Part shown: piece by piece, positions 1 through 11,000 of the stretch
How positions within the stretch are numbered: the stretch's first letter is position 1
How the letters are laid out: each line of letters begins with the position of its first letter
NCBI RefSeq assembly: GCF_025399795.1
Contig: NZ_JAODTZ010000028.1
Span: 62,001 to 126,000, forward strand
Origin: Streptomyces rhizosphaerihabitans
GTDB lineage: Bacteria > Actinomycetota > Actinomycetes > Streptomycetales > Streptomycetaceae
Length of the DNA: 64,000 nt
Direction: 5' to 3'
Made by a program: the position numbers and the translations under genes
Notes under the pieces: model-generated
Databases searched by the model: none
The model's input: only the letters and a program-made list of their open reading frames with translations
Told to the model about the DNA's origin: nothing

Positions 1-1000
1 GTGTGGTGAACGCGGTCCACTCCTCACGGCTGAGGTCGGGGCGGGCCGGTGCCGCATCCGCGCCGGATGGGGCAGCGGCCAGGGGCTGCCCCGTCTCCTC
101 GGCGAGCAGGGCGTCGAGGACCTGATCGTCCGCGCCGGTGTCCTCCTGGATCATCGCGCGGAACACATCGGCGCGCGGGGTGCCCGCGACCCGGCAGAGC
201 GACACCCATAGGTCGTGCTCGCGTACGCGTCCGGCGAGTTCGTCGTCGCCCTGCGACACCGGCACGTCGGACTCCGGGATGTCGAGCGCCGAGTGCACGA
301 CCGGGTAGTAGAGGTTGCCCGCCGTACGTTGCACGATCTGTACAGGTTTCACGCACTCCGTGGCTTCATTGGCCCGCTGCCAGGGGTTGCGCCCTGAGCA
401 GCGCATACCGTGTGTGCCGAGGATGTCGAGCAGGTCGCGCGAAGCCCCGCACCCCTGAGCCTTGCAGATGATGGAGAGCGCTTCGAGGCCGGAGGCGCGC
501 TCGGACACGAGGAAATGGAGTCTCTCGCGTTCGCCGCACTGCCGGCGTTCCCCGGCTTCTCGCCGCGAGTGGGCCCAGAACCACCAGTCGACGTCGCTGA
601 GATGGCCGGCCGCGCAGATCTGCACGAACCGCATGGGGGCCAGTGTCCGGCCGGGCGAACAGGACGGGCAGCGGGGCGGTTGTCCCGGCCTCTCGTCGGC
701 GATGCGCCAGCGCTTCATACGGCGGCATGCACCGCAGAACAGCCAGGACGGGAAGCGGATGTACGGGGCGCCCGGAGCATCGGGGGTATCGAAGCGGTCA
801 TTGGCCGTGGGGGGTGCGGCGTAGAACCCGGTGACGCCAAGCCGGTTGGCGAGCCGGGGTGACTCGACGCGCTGTCTGGCCTTCTGCGGCCAGTCGCCGA
901 TACCGGTGGCGACGAACGACTCGCCCTGAATGTCGAAGACGGCCCCGACTCCGAAGGGCAGAACGGTCTGCGACTGGCGTACGCGAAGCGTGCGGCTCAC
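1..1000 (-). CDS. drmB: DrmB-like DUF1998 protein of a DISARM-type system (partial, C-terminus beyond window)
   Basis: I translated this by hand from the minus strand. It starts at a GTG that overlaps the drmA stop (GTGA), and 333 residues are visible before the window edge. The N-terminus has the DrmB layout: a SQTVLPFGVGAVFDI segment, a GIGDWP segment, then an RFPSWLFC stretch followed by paired cysteines (CGAC near residue 95, CPSC about 25 residues later, and further single Cys) that look like a zinc module. In DISARM, DrmB partners the DrmA helicase; the two act together on incoming phage DNA. The tight overlap says it is translationally coupled to drmA. No stop codon lies in frame up to base 1, so the C-terminal DUF1998 cysteines cannot be checked here. 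A drmC (PLD nuclease) would be expected further left. Confidence 0.85.
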   Translation of the reverse strand, partial: MSRTLRVRQSQTVLPFGVGAVFDIQGESFVATGIGDWPQKARQRVESPRLANRLGVTGFYAAPPTANDRFDTPDAPGAPYIRFPSWLFCGACRRMKRWRIADERPGQPPRCPSCSPGRTLAPMRFVQICAAGHLSDVDWWFWAHSRREAGERRQCGERERLHFLVSERASGLEALSIICKAQGCGASRDLLDILGTHGMRCSGRNPWQRANEATECVKPVQIVQRTAGNLYYPVVHSALDIPESDVPVSQGDDELAGRVREHDLWVSLCRVAGTPRADVFRAMIQEDTGADDQVLDALLAEETGQPLAAAPSGADAAPARPDLSREEWTAFTT

Positions 1001-4000
1001 AGGTCGGCCCCCTTGACCATCACCTGGCATTCCCGGTCGACGTTGCGCATGGAGTTAGGTGTCTCCCAAAGGCCGTAGCGTTGTTCGAAGCTCTTGATCA
1101 GGTTGGATTGGCCCTTGCCCTGGCTGCGGTAGTACAGCTCGCGGCCGTCTTTACGGGCCTCGCGTGCGGCGTCCTCCCAGTCGGCGAGGAGTTCCGCGAG
1201 CTCCTTGCGTACGGCGTCGGCGGCGTACGGTTCACCAGTGGCGGCCCGTGTCACCAACTCCTCTACGAGGGACTCCGCTTCAGGCAGTCGGTCGAGGATC
1301 TGACCCGCCTGGTTCTCGGCGGCGAGGCCGAGACGGTGCCGTACGAGGATGACGAGTGCGGCATGCAGGGCGCGCCGCCGGGACGGGACGGACCAGGGGG
1401 TGACACTGGTCGGTTCCACATGCCGGTAGAGCGAGCGGTGGTACACGTCGAAGGTCTCGTAGTGTGAACGGTCCCTGGGACGAGTGGCGTTGAAGAAGGT
1501 GACGACGAGACCGGGAACGGTGTGCCGACCGACCCGACTGGTGGCCTGGATGTATTCGGCCGTCGTCTTGGGCTGCCCCTGCATGAGCATCAGTGCGAGC
1601 CGCTTCACGTCGATGCCGACGGACAGCATGTTGGTGCAGGGCAGGAACGACACCGACTGCGGGTCGCCCCAGGGCTTTTCGAGGCGATCGAGGAGGACGG
1701 GCTGCTCGGCCCGCGGCAGGTTACTGGTCAGCTCTTGCACTTGATGGTCCATCAATTTCCTCACCCCCGAGCCTGAGTCCAGCCCTGTGAGCTGTGCGGG
1801 GATGTCGTCACCCGCCGCTGTGACCGTGCGGCCGAGTTCACGGAGGCTGTGATGGTAGGCGACGAGAGTCCAGTAGGCGTCCCGATGCTCTTCAGGCAGC
1901 TCGAAGGCGCCTTGGAGCATCGCGGCAGCGGTGGCTACGGCCGCGCGGCCGGCGGTATGCCCCTGGGCCATGACGCCGAGATAGCGGCGGCCGGGACGGG
2001 ACGTGTCCGGTTCGGCGAAGTAGGAGTGGCGGGCGTCGAGTCCAGCGGGTGGGAAGAGCTGGGCGTCGCTGCCGTACAGGGCTCGGATCTGTTCGCCCGA
2101 GCGGCGGATCGTCGCCGTGGATGCCACGACCTTGGGTCCGATGCCTTCGCGGGTGGTGCACAGCCCGAGTACGGCCGCCTCGTACAGGCCGACCGTGGTA
2201 CCGAGCGGGCCGGTGAGCAGGTGCAGCTCGTCCTGGATGACGAGGGACGGAGGCAGGTTGTGGCTGTCCGTGCCGAACAACCGTCCCGAGCGTGGTTCCC
2301 ACGCGAGCCGGGCGAACTTGTCCACGGTACCGAGGACGAAGGTGGGCGGACGGTCGTACAACTGCTCATCGACGACGGCGACGGGCAGTTCGTCGTGGAA
2401 GGCGCACTCCTCGCGCGGGCAGAAGAACGCGAACGAATCCGCGCCGGCACGTACTCCGTAGTCCCCCATGTCGGGCGACTTGTGGGCAGGCATGATGCGC
2501 GTGCCGCACCAGGGACAGCGGTCCAAGATGAACACATCGTCGGGCCGGGCGGCACCGCGCACGTCGTCGAAGACCGCCCGGGCCTTCTCGTACGAGTTGG
2601 GGGAGGTCGCCTCGCCTACCCACAGCCCGATGGAGAAGGGTTCATCCCCGTAGGATGCCGGGTCGGTGCGGCGCAGGGTCTCCAGGGCGCAGATGGTGGT
2701 GGCCGCTCGCTGGAACTGCTGGGTGGTGAGAAGGCTCAGGGTGTAGCGGCTCAGCACCGCGGTTCCGCCGCCGTCGCTCTCCCCGCGGCGCAGCACCATG
2801 ACGAAGGCGGCGAGCAGCAGGTACGCCTCTGTCTTACCACCGCCGGTGGGGAACCAGATGAGGTCGGTGGTCGTCCGGTCGCGATGCCGGGGGTCGGCCA
2901 CGCCGTCCAGGGCCAGCAGGAAGAACGCGAGCTGGAAGGGCCGCCAAACGGCATGTGGGCTCGGCTCCGGCTCAAGGAGCACAGCATCGCGTCGGGTCCG
3001 GCGCTCTCCTGCCTGATCGCTGGCCGAGTGCCGCATCTGGAGGGCCATAGCACGGTTCGCGGTGCGGAAGGCACGCAGAAGTTCGGGCCGCGCGGGATCA
3101 CAAAGGGTACGGACGCCCGACTCGATCCGGGTGACGGCGGCGTCGATGCGGGCCAGGACACGGTCGGCGGCATCGCGGCCCCAGGCGGGGATCTCGGTGT
3201 TCAGCTGTCCGACGTACCAGGCTCGATAGTAGGCGGCGAACTCCGCCAGTTCTTCGTGGAGTTGAGCGAGCGGTACGGCGGGATCGGCGAGGTGCAGCAC
3301 GTTCAGTACGGGGGATCCGGTGAAACCGGCGGCCCGGACACCGCTGACCTCGGCCTCCGGCATGACGGCGGCCTTCAAGGCGACCACTTTCCGACCGCCG
3401 CGCTCATCACCTACGGCGTACTGTTCCTCGACCGCGCACCCGTGGCCGACGGCATGGGTACGGACGTGCCGGTACTGGAGCCGCAGCTCCTGCTCCTCCA
3501 GGTCACGGCTGGCCAGCCGCACGCTCGGATAGGGCAGCACACCGCCGTCCGCGGGCCGCGCCTCCAGTTCGACCTGGAAGAGCATCCGGTCCCATTGCGC
3601 GGCCTTGCCCAGTATCTGTTCGTGGTGAGCGGTGTTGACCAGAGCTACGGTGACGAGCTGTCCGGAGCCGAAGGCGCGTCTGCGGATTCGGATCTCGGCA
3701 CGTCCGTCGAGGACGGGGACGCGGTCCGAGCCGGGGCCGAGGGCGTGGGTCTCCGCGGGCAGGGGTACGCGTTCCCAGCGGCGGCCCCGCTCACCGGTGG
3801 CGGCGAGCGTCTTGTAGCGCGCTCCGGCACAGCGGACCTCGACGGTGGTGGCGTCGGTGTAGAAGCTGAGGCCGAGCGAGGACGGCAGCCAGGAGTTGGC
3901 CTCGGGCACGGGATCCGCCGCCGGAGCCGTGTCCTCGGCCCCACCCTCCGTGCCGACACCCTCCAGCTCCTCGGCGGCGAGGTCCAGCTGTCTTTGAAGG

Positions 4001-4134
4001 TCCGCCTCCTGCGGATACAGCGTGCCCATGAGGTACTCGCGGTCCGGAGGCGCTTCGAGCAACTCGTGCTCCCCTGAGGCGGGGCCGACGAGCCGGCGGT
4101 GCAGGTAGGCGACGAGTTCCTGTCGGGGGTTCAT
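997..4134 (-). CDS. drmA: DrmA-like SF2 helicase of a DISARM-type system
   Basis: A 1045-residue helicase. Visible motifs in order: Walker A FPTGGGKTEA (about residue 426), a zinc-like CPWC...CPREEC pair (about 540-575), DExH box QDELHL (about 630), motif III STATI (about 672), SVGIDVKRL (about 838) and motif VI QATSRVGRH (about 867). The long N-terminal region before the helicase core and this motif set match DrmA, the core DISARM helicase. The ATG has an AGGAG eight bases upstream. It is the middle gene of a leftward operon: the sigma-70/coiled-coil gene ends 63 bases upstream and drmB overlaps its stop. The likely role is ATP-driven translocation on phage DNA with DrmB. Assignment to the family is strong; its pairing with the sigma factor is inferred from operon structure. 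Confidence 0.9.
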   Translation of the reverse strand: MNPRQELVAYLHRRLVGPASGEHELLEAPPDREYLMGTLYPQEADLQRQLDLAAEELEGVGTEGGAEDTAPAADPVPEANSWLPSSLGLSFYTDATTVEVRCAGARYKTLAATGERGRRWERVPLPAETHALGPGSDRVPVLDGRAEIRIRRRAFGSGQLVTVALVNTAHHEQILGKAAQWDRMLFQVELEARPADGGVLPYPSVRLASRDLEEQELRLQYRHVRTHAVGHGCAVEEQYAVGDERGGRKVVALKAAVMPEAEVSGVRAAGFTGSPVLNVLHLADPAVPLAQLHEELAEFAAYYRAWYVGQLNTEIPAWGRDAADRVLARIDAAVTRIESGVRTLCDPARPELLRAFRTANRAMALQMRHSASDQAGERRTRRDAVLLEPEPSPHAVWRPFQLAFFLLALDGVADPRHRDRTTTDLIWFPTGGGKTEAYLLLAAFVMVLRRGESDGGGTAVLSRYTLSLLTTQQFQRAATTICALETLRRTDPASYGDEPFSIGLWVGEATSPNSYEKARAVFDDVRGAARPDDVFILDRCPWCGTRIMPAHKSPDMGDYGVRAGADSFAFFCPREECAFHDELPVAVVDEQLYDRPPTFVLGTVDKFARLAWEPRSGRLFGTDSHNLPPSLVIQDELHLLTGPLGTTVGLYEAAVLGLCTTREGIGPKVVASTATIRRSGEQIRALYGSDAQLFPPAGLDARHSYFAEPDTSRPGRRYLGVMAQGHTAGRAAVATAAAMLQGAFELPEEHRDAYWTLVAYHHSLRELGRTVTAAGDDIPAQLTGLDSGSGVRKLMDHQVQELTSNLPRAEQPVLLDRLEKPWGDPQSVSFLPCTNMLSVGIDVKRLALMLMQGQPKTTAEYIQATSRVGRHTVPGLVVTFFNATRPRDRSHYETFDVYHRSLYRHVEPTSVTPWSVPSRRRALHAALVILVRHRLGLAAENQAGQILDRLPEAESLVEELVTRAATGEPYAADAVRKELAELLADWEDAAREARKDGRELYYRSQGKGQSNLIKSFEQRYGLWETPNSMRNVDRECQVMVKGADL

Positions 4135-4197
4135 GGTCGTGCTCCTGAATCGGTACGAGTGGTACAGGGCGCGGGGCGCACGGGGTGCGGGGCGAGG

Positions 4198-7100
4198 TCA
4201 GGACCGGCGCCAGCGATCCCGGAGCGTGGAGCGGTTGGCCGCGGCATCTCGCTCGGCGGCGAGCTGTTGTTGCAGCTCGGTGATGCGCGCCCAGGCATCG
4301 TGCTCGGCCTGGGCGATCCGCTCCGCAGCCCGCTGTTCAGCAGCCTGCACCTGACCCGTCGCCTGCCATCTGGCCGCGTGCAGTGCCGCGTCGCGTTCGG
4401 CGAGCAGGGTCTCTGCCTGGCTCAGCCGATGTTCCAGGCCCGCGATGCGGGCCTCCCCTTCCTCCCGATAGCGCCGCAGCCGCTGCCCTGTCTCCTCCGC
4501 CCTGCGTTGGGCTTCGTCCGCCCGCAGGGCCAACGATGCTGCCCGTTCCCCAGCCGTGCTCGCCCTTTGTTCTGCATCGTTCGCGCGCGGCTCGAACGAT
4601 GCGGCGAGCTGTTCGGCGTTCTTTGCGCGCTGTTCGGCCCGCGCGGCACGTTCGAGGGCTGCGGCCAAGGCCGTCCGTGCGGCGCGTTCTTTCTGCAGGG
4701 CGTGTTCAGCTCGATCGGCCAGGGTCTGTCGTTCCTCACGGTGCTCATCCTGGAGACGTGCGATCCGCTCTTCGCTGTGTGCTTGGAGGTACCGCTCTCT
4801 CCGGAGCAGAGTCTTGTCCGCGCGGCGTAGCAGCGTCTCTTCCAGAGCGTCGAGCTGCTGTTCGGTGTCCGCGAGGGCGGCGGTGCGTCGGGCTTCGGCA
4901 GACTGCCGAGCCTCGGCGAGGTCGCGTCGGGCCTCGTCGCGTACCCGCGTCAGTTCGGCTTCATGTTCACGGCGTACGTCGTTGAGACGCTGCTCAGAGT
5001 CGTCATCCGCCTTCGCCTTGTCCCACCCGCTGCCGCGGTGTGCGGTCCCAGCCGGGGACACCTCCTCCGGGGTACGAGCGTCCAAGGTCAGACACGTGTC
5101 CTCCACAGGAGTCGGCTTCCGCGGTATGCCGGGCGCCTCCACCTGGGTGTCGTCCGGCGCGGCCGCCGCATCATGGTCCGGCGGGTTGACCGCATGCACC
5201 TGAGCGGTGTCCAAAGGTTCCGAGAGCGTATTCGAGAAGGACTCCATCGCCGGTCTGTCCGGCGAACCGCCGACGCGCGTCACCCTCTGGGCTGCATGCG
5301 GCACCTCTGCGACGAACTCCCGCAGCGAGTCACGCACAGCAAGGCGCGACTCGCTCAACACCAGCGGCTTGGCGGCCAGATATGCACGCGGGCTCACGCC
5401 GACCAGCGCCTCGGCGGGCCTTTCGAAGAAGTCCTCCGGCCGCAGACCGAGCCCCTTTACGGTGTCGAACACACGCCTCAGTACTTCTAGGGCCGTAATC
5501 TCAGGCCGGTCGAGTGCCGTCCTGTCCCGCACAGCACGCACGACGTTCTCGGCTGAGGACGAGCCGAGCAGAACGGCGAGTTGCGCATGCCCCAACGCCA
5601 GCAGCGCGTACTCGGCGAGCCACGCCACTCCCTCGCCGAGACCAATCTGCATCCGCAGCGCCCGCTGCCAGTCCGCTGTGTACTGAGCGGGGGCTTCCAC
5701 CGGTTCGGGAGTGGAAGCCCCGCTCGCCTCGGTGACGGCCGGCGCCGAATACGAACGCTCGGGCGCAGGCTCCTCCACCGGCTCCGCGCACGGCTTCTGC
5801 GCCTGCTCCATACCCGACGTGGCATCGGGCCCGGTGACCGCTGTTCCAGGAGCGTGCGCCACCGGCGGTCCGGAATCGTCCGGGCGTCCCTCGTGGCGCA
5901 GGTCCACCGCCTCCCCCGGGCCAGGGGCGGGAACGGTGACAACCACCGACCGCCTGTCCGCCGCGGATTCCTTCGACTCTTCAGCGTCTACGGTGTGCTC
6001 GCCGGGCTCGGCCATCTTGTCCTGGCCAAGGTGTTCACCGTCCGGCGCCTCTGGCGCCTCAGTCGACTGCAGATGGCCTTCCTGCAAAACCTCCTGTGGC
6101 GCGGGAGCAGGCAGCACATCACGCACTTGCTGCTTCTTTGCGCTTTGTCTCCGGGCCCCGGCTTTGGCATGCGGACCCACCCCTTCACCAGGCGATGAGG
6201 CGTCGGCCGCTACTTCAGGGCCGGATTCCCGGCCATCCTCATACCGATACGCGTCGGTGAGGCCGGCCGTCCTCAGCCGCTCCCTGAAGGCGACCAGGGT
6301 CTTGGTCTCGATCTGCCGGATGCGTTCCCGGGTCACCCCGAACTCTCGCCCCAGCTCATCGAGGGTCGAGGGTTCGTCCCGGTCCAGACCGAGACGCCGG
6401 ACAAGGATCCGGGCCTCACGCTCGGTGAAGGTGTCGACGATCGCAAGCGCCTGTTCCAGAAGCCAGGCGTCCAGTACGCCTCTGTCCACGGGCGGCAGTG
6501 GATTCGTCCGGCCGATGAAGTCGCCCAGGGTGACCCCGTCACCGACGACGCGGTCGAGGGAGTCGGTGCGCCGGCTCAGTTTCCGGGCTTCCTCGACCTT
6601 TTTCATGGTCATGTCGCAGAACACAGCCACGTCGGCGACTCCGGCGGGCCGCCCCTGCATCGAGAGGGTGCGCTCCGCCAGGGCCACCTTGCGGACCTGT
6701 TCGTGCATATGGACGGGAATGCGGATGGTAGCGCCGTCGTCCGCGATGCCCCGAGCGATCGACTGGCGGACCCACCAGGTCGCGTACGTCGAGAACTTGA
6801 AGCCCTTGGCCGGGTCGAACTTCCGCGCCGCCCGCATCAGCCCCAACGCGCCGTGCTGGAACAGGTCGTCGTAGTCCAGACCCTGATCCAGATACCGGGG
6901 AACCATCTTGTGCACGAGCCGCTGATTGTGCAGGACGAAGCAGTCCCGTGCGCGGATCCGGAGATCGTCGGCCGGCAGGCCGCGCAGAGTCTCGTCGTCG
7001 GCCTCCTCCGCCACGTGGTCCGGTCCGCCCCGGACCAGCACGGCAAGTCCGACCTCCGCCTCGGCGGTCAGCAGATGCATGTCCGGCCGTCGCCGGACCC

Positions 7101-7827
7101 GGTCGCTCTCAAGGACAGCCATGGCAGCGGCCACAGCGGCCGTGAGGTCCCCGACGTCCCCGCCGATCGCCGCTTCCGGCAACGGGAAGGGGTCGTCGTC
7201 AGCGAGCCCCGCCGACTCGTACCCCTCGGCGTCGGCGAGGTCAGTGAGATCCATCGCCAGGGCGTCGGCTCCCGGGGCGGCCACGCCGGTCTCGGCCATC
7301 ACGTTTCCGGCCTCCGCAAGCGCCTCCGCCGGCGCGGCGACCTCGCCACGGATCCGGGCCCCCGCCCGCAGAGCAGCCGCGTCCCTCGGACCCAGTCCGG
7401 CCAACCGTGCCACGCCGTCCACCACGCGCGCGGTCACATATCCCTCGGGGTCGGCATACCGGTTCAGCAGGGCACTGACGGCACCATCGGAGGGCGAGGC
7501 GGAATCGCACACATTTTCTTCACTGGATCGTGCAACCTTTTCCACATCTGGACTGTCACCTCCTGCATGCACAGCCGCACCCCGGACGGGCAGCCCAAGC
7601 CTGCCCAGCTCCTCACGCAGCCGCTCCAGCTCGACACCACCGAGCCCCAGCGCGCGAGCGTGCGCCACGAACACGGATTCCGGCACAGTGCCGTCGACCG
7701 CCGCCCGCCGAAGCCGGGCCAGGAGCTCCGCCAGGGCGGCCTTCAGCCCCGGCCCACGACCGCTCTCACCCTGCGCACCAGGCCCGGGCGCACTGCTGGA
7801 TCCAGGTCCGGACGAACCCTCCGGCAC
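4198..7827 (-). CDS. Sigma-70 family factor with long C-terminal coiled-coil extension, first gene of the drmAB operon
   Basis: About 1209 residues, more than twice the usual primary-type sigma length. I chose the GTG at 7827 because GGAGGG sits six bases upstream; an in-frame GTG at 7866 has poor spacing. Residues 1-240 are Ala/Gly-rich. A region 1.2-like piece (HLLTAEAEVGLA) lies near 250. Region 2 (about 300-375) is almost canonical, with LGLMRAARKFDPAKG, YATWWVRQSIARG and TIRIPVHM. Region 4 (about 487-515) has the helix-turn-helix EFGVTRERIRQIETK. Both -10 and -35 reading surfaces look intact. After that come an acidic linker, an unrecognised helical domain (about 720-835) and a 270-residue coiled coil rich in Arg, Glu and Ala to the end. 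It heads the operon with drmA and drmB. A housekeeping role is unlikely given the context; a defence-specific transcription or scaffold role is inference. Confidence 0.8.
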   Translation of the reverse strand: MPEGSSGPGSSSAPGPGAQGESGRGPGLKAALAELLARLRRAAVDGTVPESVFVAHARALGLGGVELERLREELGRLGLPVRGAAVHAGGDSPDVEKVARSSEENVCDSASPSDGAVSALLNRYADPEGYVTARVVDGVARLAGLGPRDAAALRAGARIRGEVAAPAEALAEAGNVMAETGVAAPGADALAMDLTDLADAEGYESAGLADDDPFPLPEAAIGGDVGDLTAAVAAAMAVLESDRVRRRPDMHLLTAEAEVGLAVLVRGGPDHVAEEADDETLRGLPADDLRIRARDCFVLHNQRLVHKMVPRYLDQGLDYDDLFQHGALGLMRAARKFDPAKGFKFSTYATWWVRQSIARGIADDGATIRIPVHMHEQVRKVALAERTLSMQGRPAGVADVAVFCDMTMKKVEEARKLSRRTDSLDRVVGDGVTLGDFIGRTNPLPPVDRGVLDAWLLEQALAIVDTFTEREARILVRRLGLDRDEPSTLDELGREFGVTRERIRQIETKTLVAFRERLRTAGLTDAYRYEDGRESGPEVAADASSPGEGVGPHAKAGARRQSAKKQQVRDVLPAPAPQEVLQEGHLQSTEAPEAPDGEHLGQDKMAEPGEHTVDAEESKESAADRRSVVVTVPAPGPGEAVDLRHEGRPDDSGPPVAHAPGTAVTGPDATSGMEQAQKPCAEPVEEPAPERSYSAPAVTEASGASTPEPVEAPAQYTADWQRALRMQIGLGEGVAWLAEYALLALGHAQLAVLLGSSSAENVVRAVRDRTALDRPEITALEVLRRVFDTVKGLGLRPEDFFERPAEALVGVSPRAYLAAKPLVLSESRLAVRDSLREFVAEVPHAAQRVTRVGGSPDRPAMESFSNTLSEPLDTAQVHAVNPPDHDAAAAPDDTQVEAPGIPRKPTPVEDTCLTLDARTPEEVSPAGTAHRGSGWDKAKADDDSEQRLNDVRREHEAELTRVRDEARRDLAEARQSAEARRTAALADTEQQLDALEETLLRRADKTLLRRERYLQAHSEERIARLQDEHREERQTLADRAEHALQKERAARTALAAALERAARAEQRAKNAEQLAASFEPRANDAEQRASTAGERAASLALRADEAQRRAEETGQRLRRYREEGEARIAGLEHRLSQAETLLAERDAALHAARWQATGQVQAAEQRAAERIAQAEHDAWARITELQQQLAAERDAAANRSTLRDRWRRS

Positions 7828-7903
7828 GCCATACCCTCCGACGGACTGGCACCTCACACGCCCCACCCCCTACCCGATGACGCCGCGAGCATATTTGCGG
7901 CAC

Positions 7904-7958
7904 GTTGACAATGTCAACAGATTGACATCTACCTTCAATCACCTTCCTCGTGTACGGT
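7904..7958 (+). promoter_or_regulatory. Two-part promoter element A in the divergent sigma / kinase-helicase intergenic region
   Basis: The 253-base gap 7828-8080 holds a perfect inverted repeat GTTGACAATGTCAAC (7904-7918). After 31 bases comes GTGTAC (7950-7955), inside which TACGGT (7953-7958) could be a -10. The same arrangement recurs at three other places in the window. On the opposite strand a TAGGGG lies 31 bases from the repeat, so the site could serve both divergent operons. A second TTGACA follows at 7922. No gene is seen in the gap. Confidence 0.6.
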
Positions 7959-8080
7959 GGCGGACGCCACACTCTCGCTCTGCCACGATGAGCTGTGCGG
8001 CAACGAATGCAGGGGGCACCTTCTGTTCCCAGGCCCCGAGCGGGTGCGGGAACAAGACGGCAAAGGCGAGGGGAGCAGCG

Positions 8081-11000
8081 GTGAGCCAGGAACTGCTGGG
8101 CGGCAGGTTCCGCATCGGGCATGTCATCGGCAAGGGCAACATGGGAGAGGTCCATCGGGCCGAGGATCTCCAGGCCGCCGAGGGCACCGCTGAGCGCACG
8201 GTCGCCGTCAAGACCATCCTGCGCCGCCGTACCGGGACCCGGATCGACACCGCCGCCGACCCCAAGGCCGCCGAACGCTTCGCCCGTGAAGTGCGCATCA
8301 TGCGTCGCCTCGACGACCCGAACCTCACCCGGATCGTCGACGGCGGGGTGGCGGAGGACCATGACGGTCTGCCCTACCTCGCCATGGAACTCCTGAACGG
8401 CGAGACGCTGCGCGATCTCATCGAGGAGGAGCGGCAGCTCCCCGTCACCTGGGCCGCGTCGATCGCCGCCCAGATCTCCTCCGGTCTCGCCGCCGCGCAT
8501 GCCGCCGGTGTCGTCCACCGCGATCTCAAGCCCGCCAACGTCATGCTGACCCAGGGCGGCATCGTCAAGGTCCTCGACTTCGGTATGGGCCGCATCGTCG
8601 ACGACCCGGACGAAGCCCGGCTGACCAGCACGGGCGTCAGCGTCGGCACCGCCCGCTACATGGCTCCGGAGCAGTTCGAGGCCAAGCAGGTCACGCAGGC
8701 CGCCGATCTGTACGCGTTGGGCTGCGTGCTCTACGAGATGCTCGTGGGCGTACCCCCGTTCACGAGCGAGTCCCCTTTCGAGCTGGCCGCCAAGCACACC
8801 CGCGAAGAACCGACGTCCATCACCCTCATCCGGAGCGGGATTCCCGCCGAGCTCATCCGGCTCGTCGACCGTCTTCTCGCCAAAGACCCGGCGGCCCGTC
8901 CCGCCGACGCGGTGGCCGTACGCGACGCACTCCTCCCCCTGGCCGGACATGACGGCGACGTCTCGCCGCTGCCGCACTGGAGCGCACTGGATCCGACCCG
9001 CCCTCTCCGCAGCCCTGCGGCCCAGGCCCCCGCGCAGCGGGCCGCCTCGTCACCGAAGCCGGTGCCTCCCAAGGCCTCCGGCGCGGGCATGGACGTCTTC
9101 GGTGTCCACCGCACGCTCATCAAGGACTACCGCTCCTTCACCGAGGGCGGCACCGTCATCCGTGACGACCGCATCTCGGCGTTCGTCGAGGACGACCTCA
9201 ACAACAAGTCGCAGTGGCCCGACCCGTGGCTGTCGCTGAACCCGTTCTTCCAGGGCGGCGGCACAGTGGTCGAACTCGCCGGCCAGAAGGTGCTCCACGA
9301 CGAGTGCGCCCGTATCTTCCAGGCGAAGAAGACCGAGGGCGGCACGGTCCCCGACGGTCGCCCGCTGACACTCCACCAACATCAGCGTGAGGCCATCGAC
9401 GCCGCCAAGTCACGTGCCTCGTACGTGCTGACGACGGGTACCGGTTCCGGCAAGTCACTCGCCTACATCGTGCCGATCGTGAACAAGGTGCTTCACGACC
9501 GGGACGCCGAGGGACCCAAGACCGAGAAGCGGGTACGGGCGATCATCGTCTACCCGATGAACGCACTCGCCAACAGCCAGCTCAAGGAGCTGGAGAAGTA
9601 CCTGCGCGACGGTTACGGCGCGGGACACGAGCCGGTCACCTTCGCCCGGTACACGGGCCAGGAGGACGACGAGAAGCGCAAGGAGATCCGCGACAACCCG
9701 CCGGACATCCTGCTCACCAACTACGTCATGCTCGAACTGATGCTGACCCGCCCCGCCGACCGGGCGAGTCTCATCAAGATGGCGCGGGGGCTCGAGTTCC
9801 TCGTCTTCGACGAGCTGCACACCTACCGCGGTCGTCAGGGCGCCGACGTCGCCCTGCTGATCCGCCGGGTCCGCGAGGCCTGCCAGGCGCAGGACCTCCA
9901 GTGCATCGGTACCTCTGCCACCATGTCGACGGAGGGCACGCTCGACGACCAGAAGAACGTCGTGGCCGGAGTGGCGAGCACCCTGTTCGGTACACCGGTG
10001 CGCCCCGAACACGTCATCGGCGAGACACTGGTCCGCGCGACCCACGAATCACCCGACGCCGTTCCCGCCGAGCGTCTCAACTCCCCAGCAGCTCCTCGCG
10101 CCTACGACGATCTCGTGCGCGACCCGTTGGCCCGCTGGATCGAATCGCGCTTCGGCCTGGCCACCGACGCGGCCACGGGGCGGCTGGTCCGACAGCAGCC
10201 CACGAAGATCGAGGTGGCGGCGAAGGAGCTGCACGAGCAGTCCGGGGTCGCCGAGGAGCAGTGCGTCGCCGCGATCCGCGCCACTCTGGAGGCCGGCTCT
10301 CAGGCCCGCCACCCGGTGACCGAGCGGCCGCTGTTCGCGTTCCGGCTGCACCAGTTCCTCTCCAAGGGCGACACCGTGTACGTCACCCTGGAGGACAAGC
10401 TCTCGCGCCACCTCACCCGCTCGTACCAGCTCGAACAGCCGGGAAGCAACGGCAAGTTGCTGATGCCGCTGGCGTTCTGCCGCGAGTGCGGCCAGGAGTA
10501 TCTGACCGTGTGGCGCACGGAGAAGGACGGTGACGTCCGGTACGAGGCGCGCCGGGACACGTCCGCGACCGGCGGCCGTCAGGGCGACGGCTACCTGTAC
10601 GTCGACCACGAACGAGCGTGGCCGTCCAACGTCCAGTACGCCGTGGACGACCGCCGACTGCCCGAGTCCTGGCTGGAGTTGGACGACAAGGGCCAGGAGG
10701 TCGTCAAGAAGTCGTACCGCGACCGGGTACCGCGCGCCGTCACGGTCGATCCGCTCGGCCGTGAGGGGAGCGGCGAACTCCAGGCCGCGTTCATCCCCTC
10801 GCCCTTCCTCTTCTGTCTGCACTGCGGTGTCGCGTACGAGCAGACGCGCGGCCGGGACTTCGCGAAGCTGGCGACGCTCGACCAGGAGGGCCGCTCCTCC
10901 GCGACCTCGCTGATCTCGGCGTCGGTGGTGCGGTCGCTGAAGTCGGTGCCGGAAGAAGTCCTCGACAAGGAGGCGCGCAAGCTCCTCACGTTCGTCGACA

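Noticed and set aside
1849..4077. Long open frame on the plus strand opposite drmA
   Set aside because: It is the antisense frame kept open by GC3 bias; no family features, while the minus strand has complete helicase motifs.
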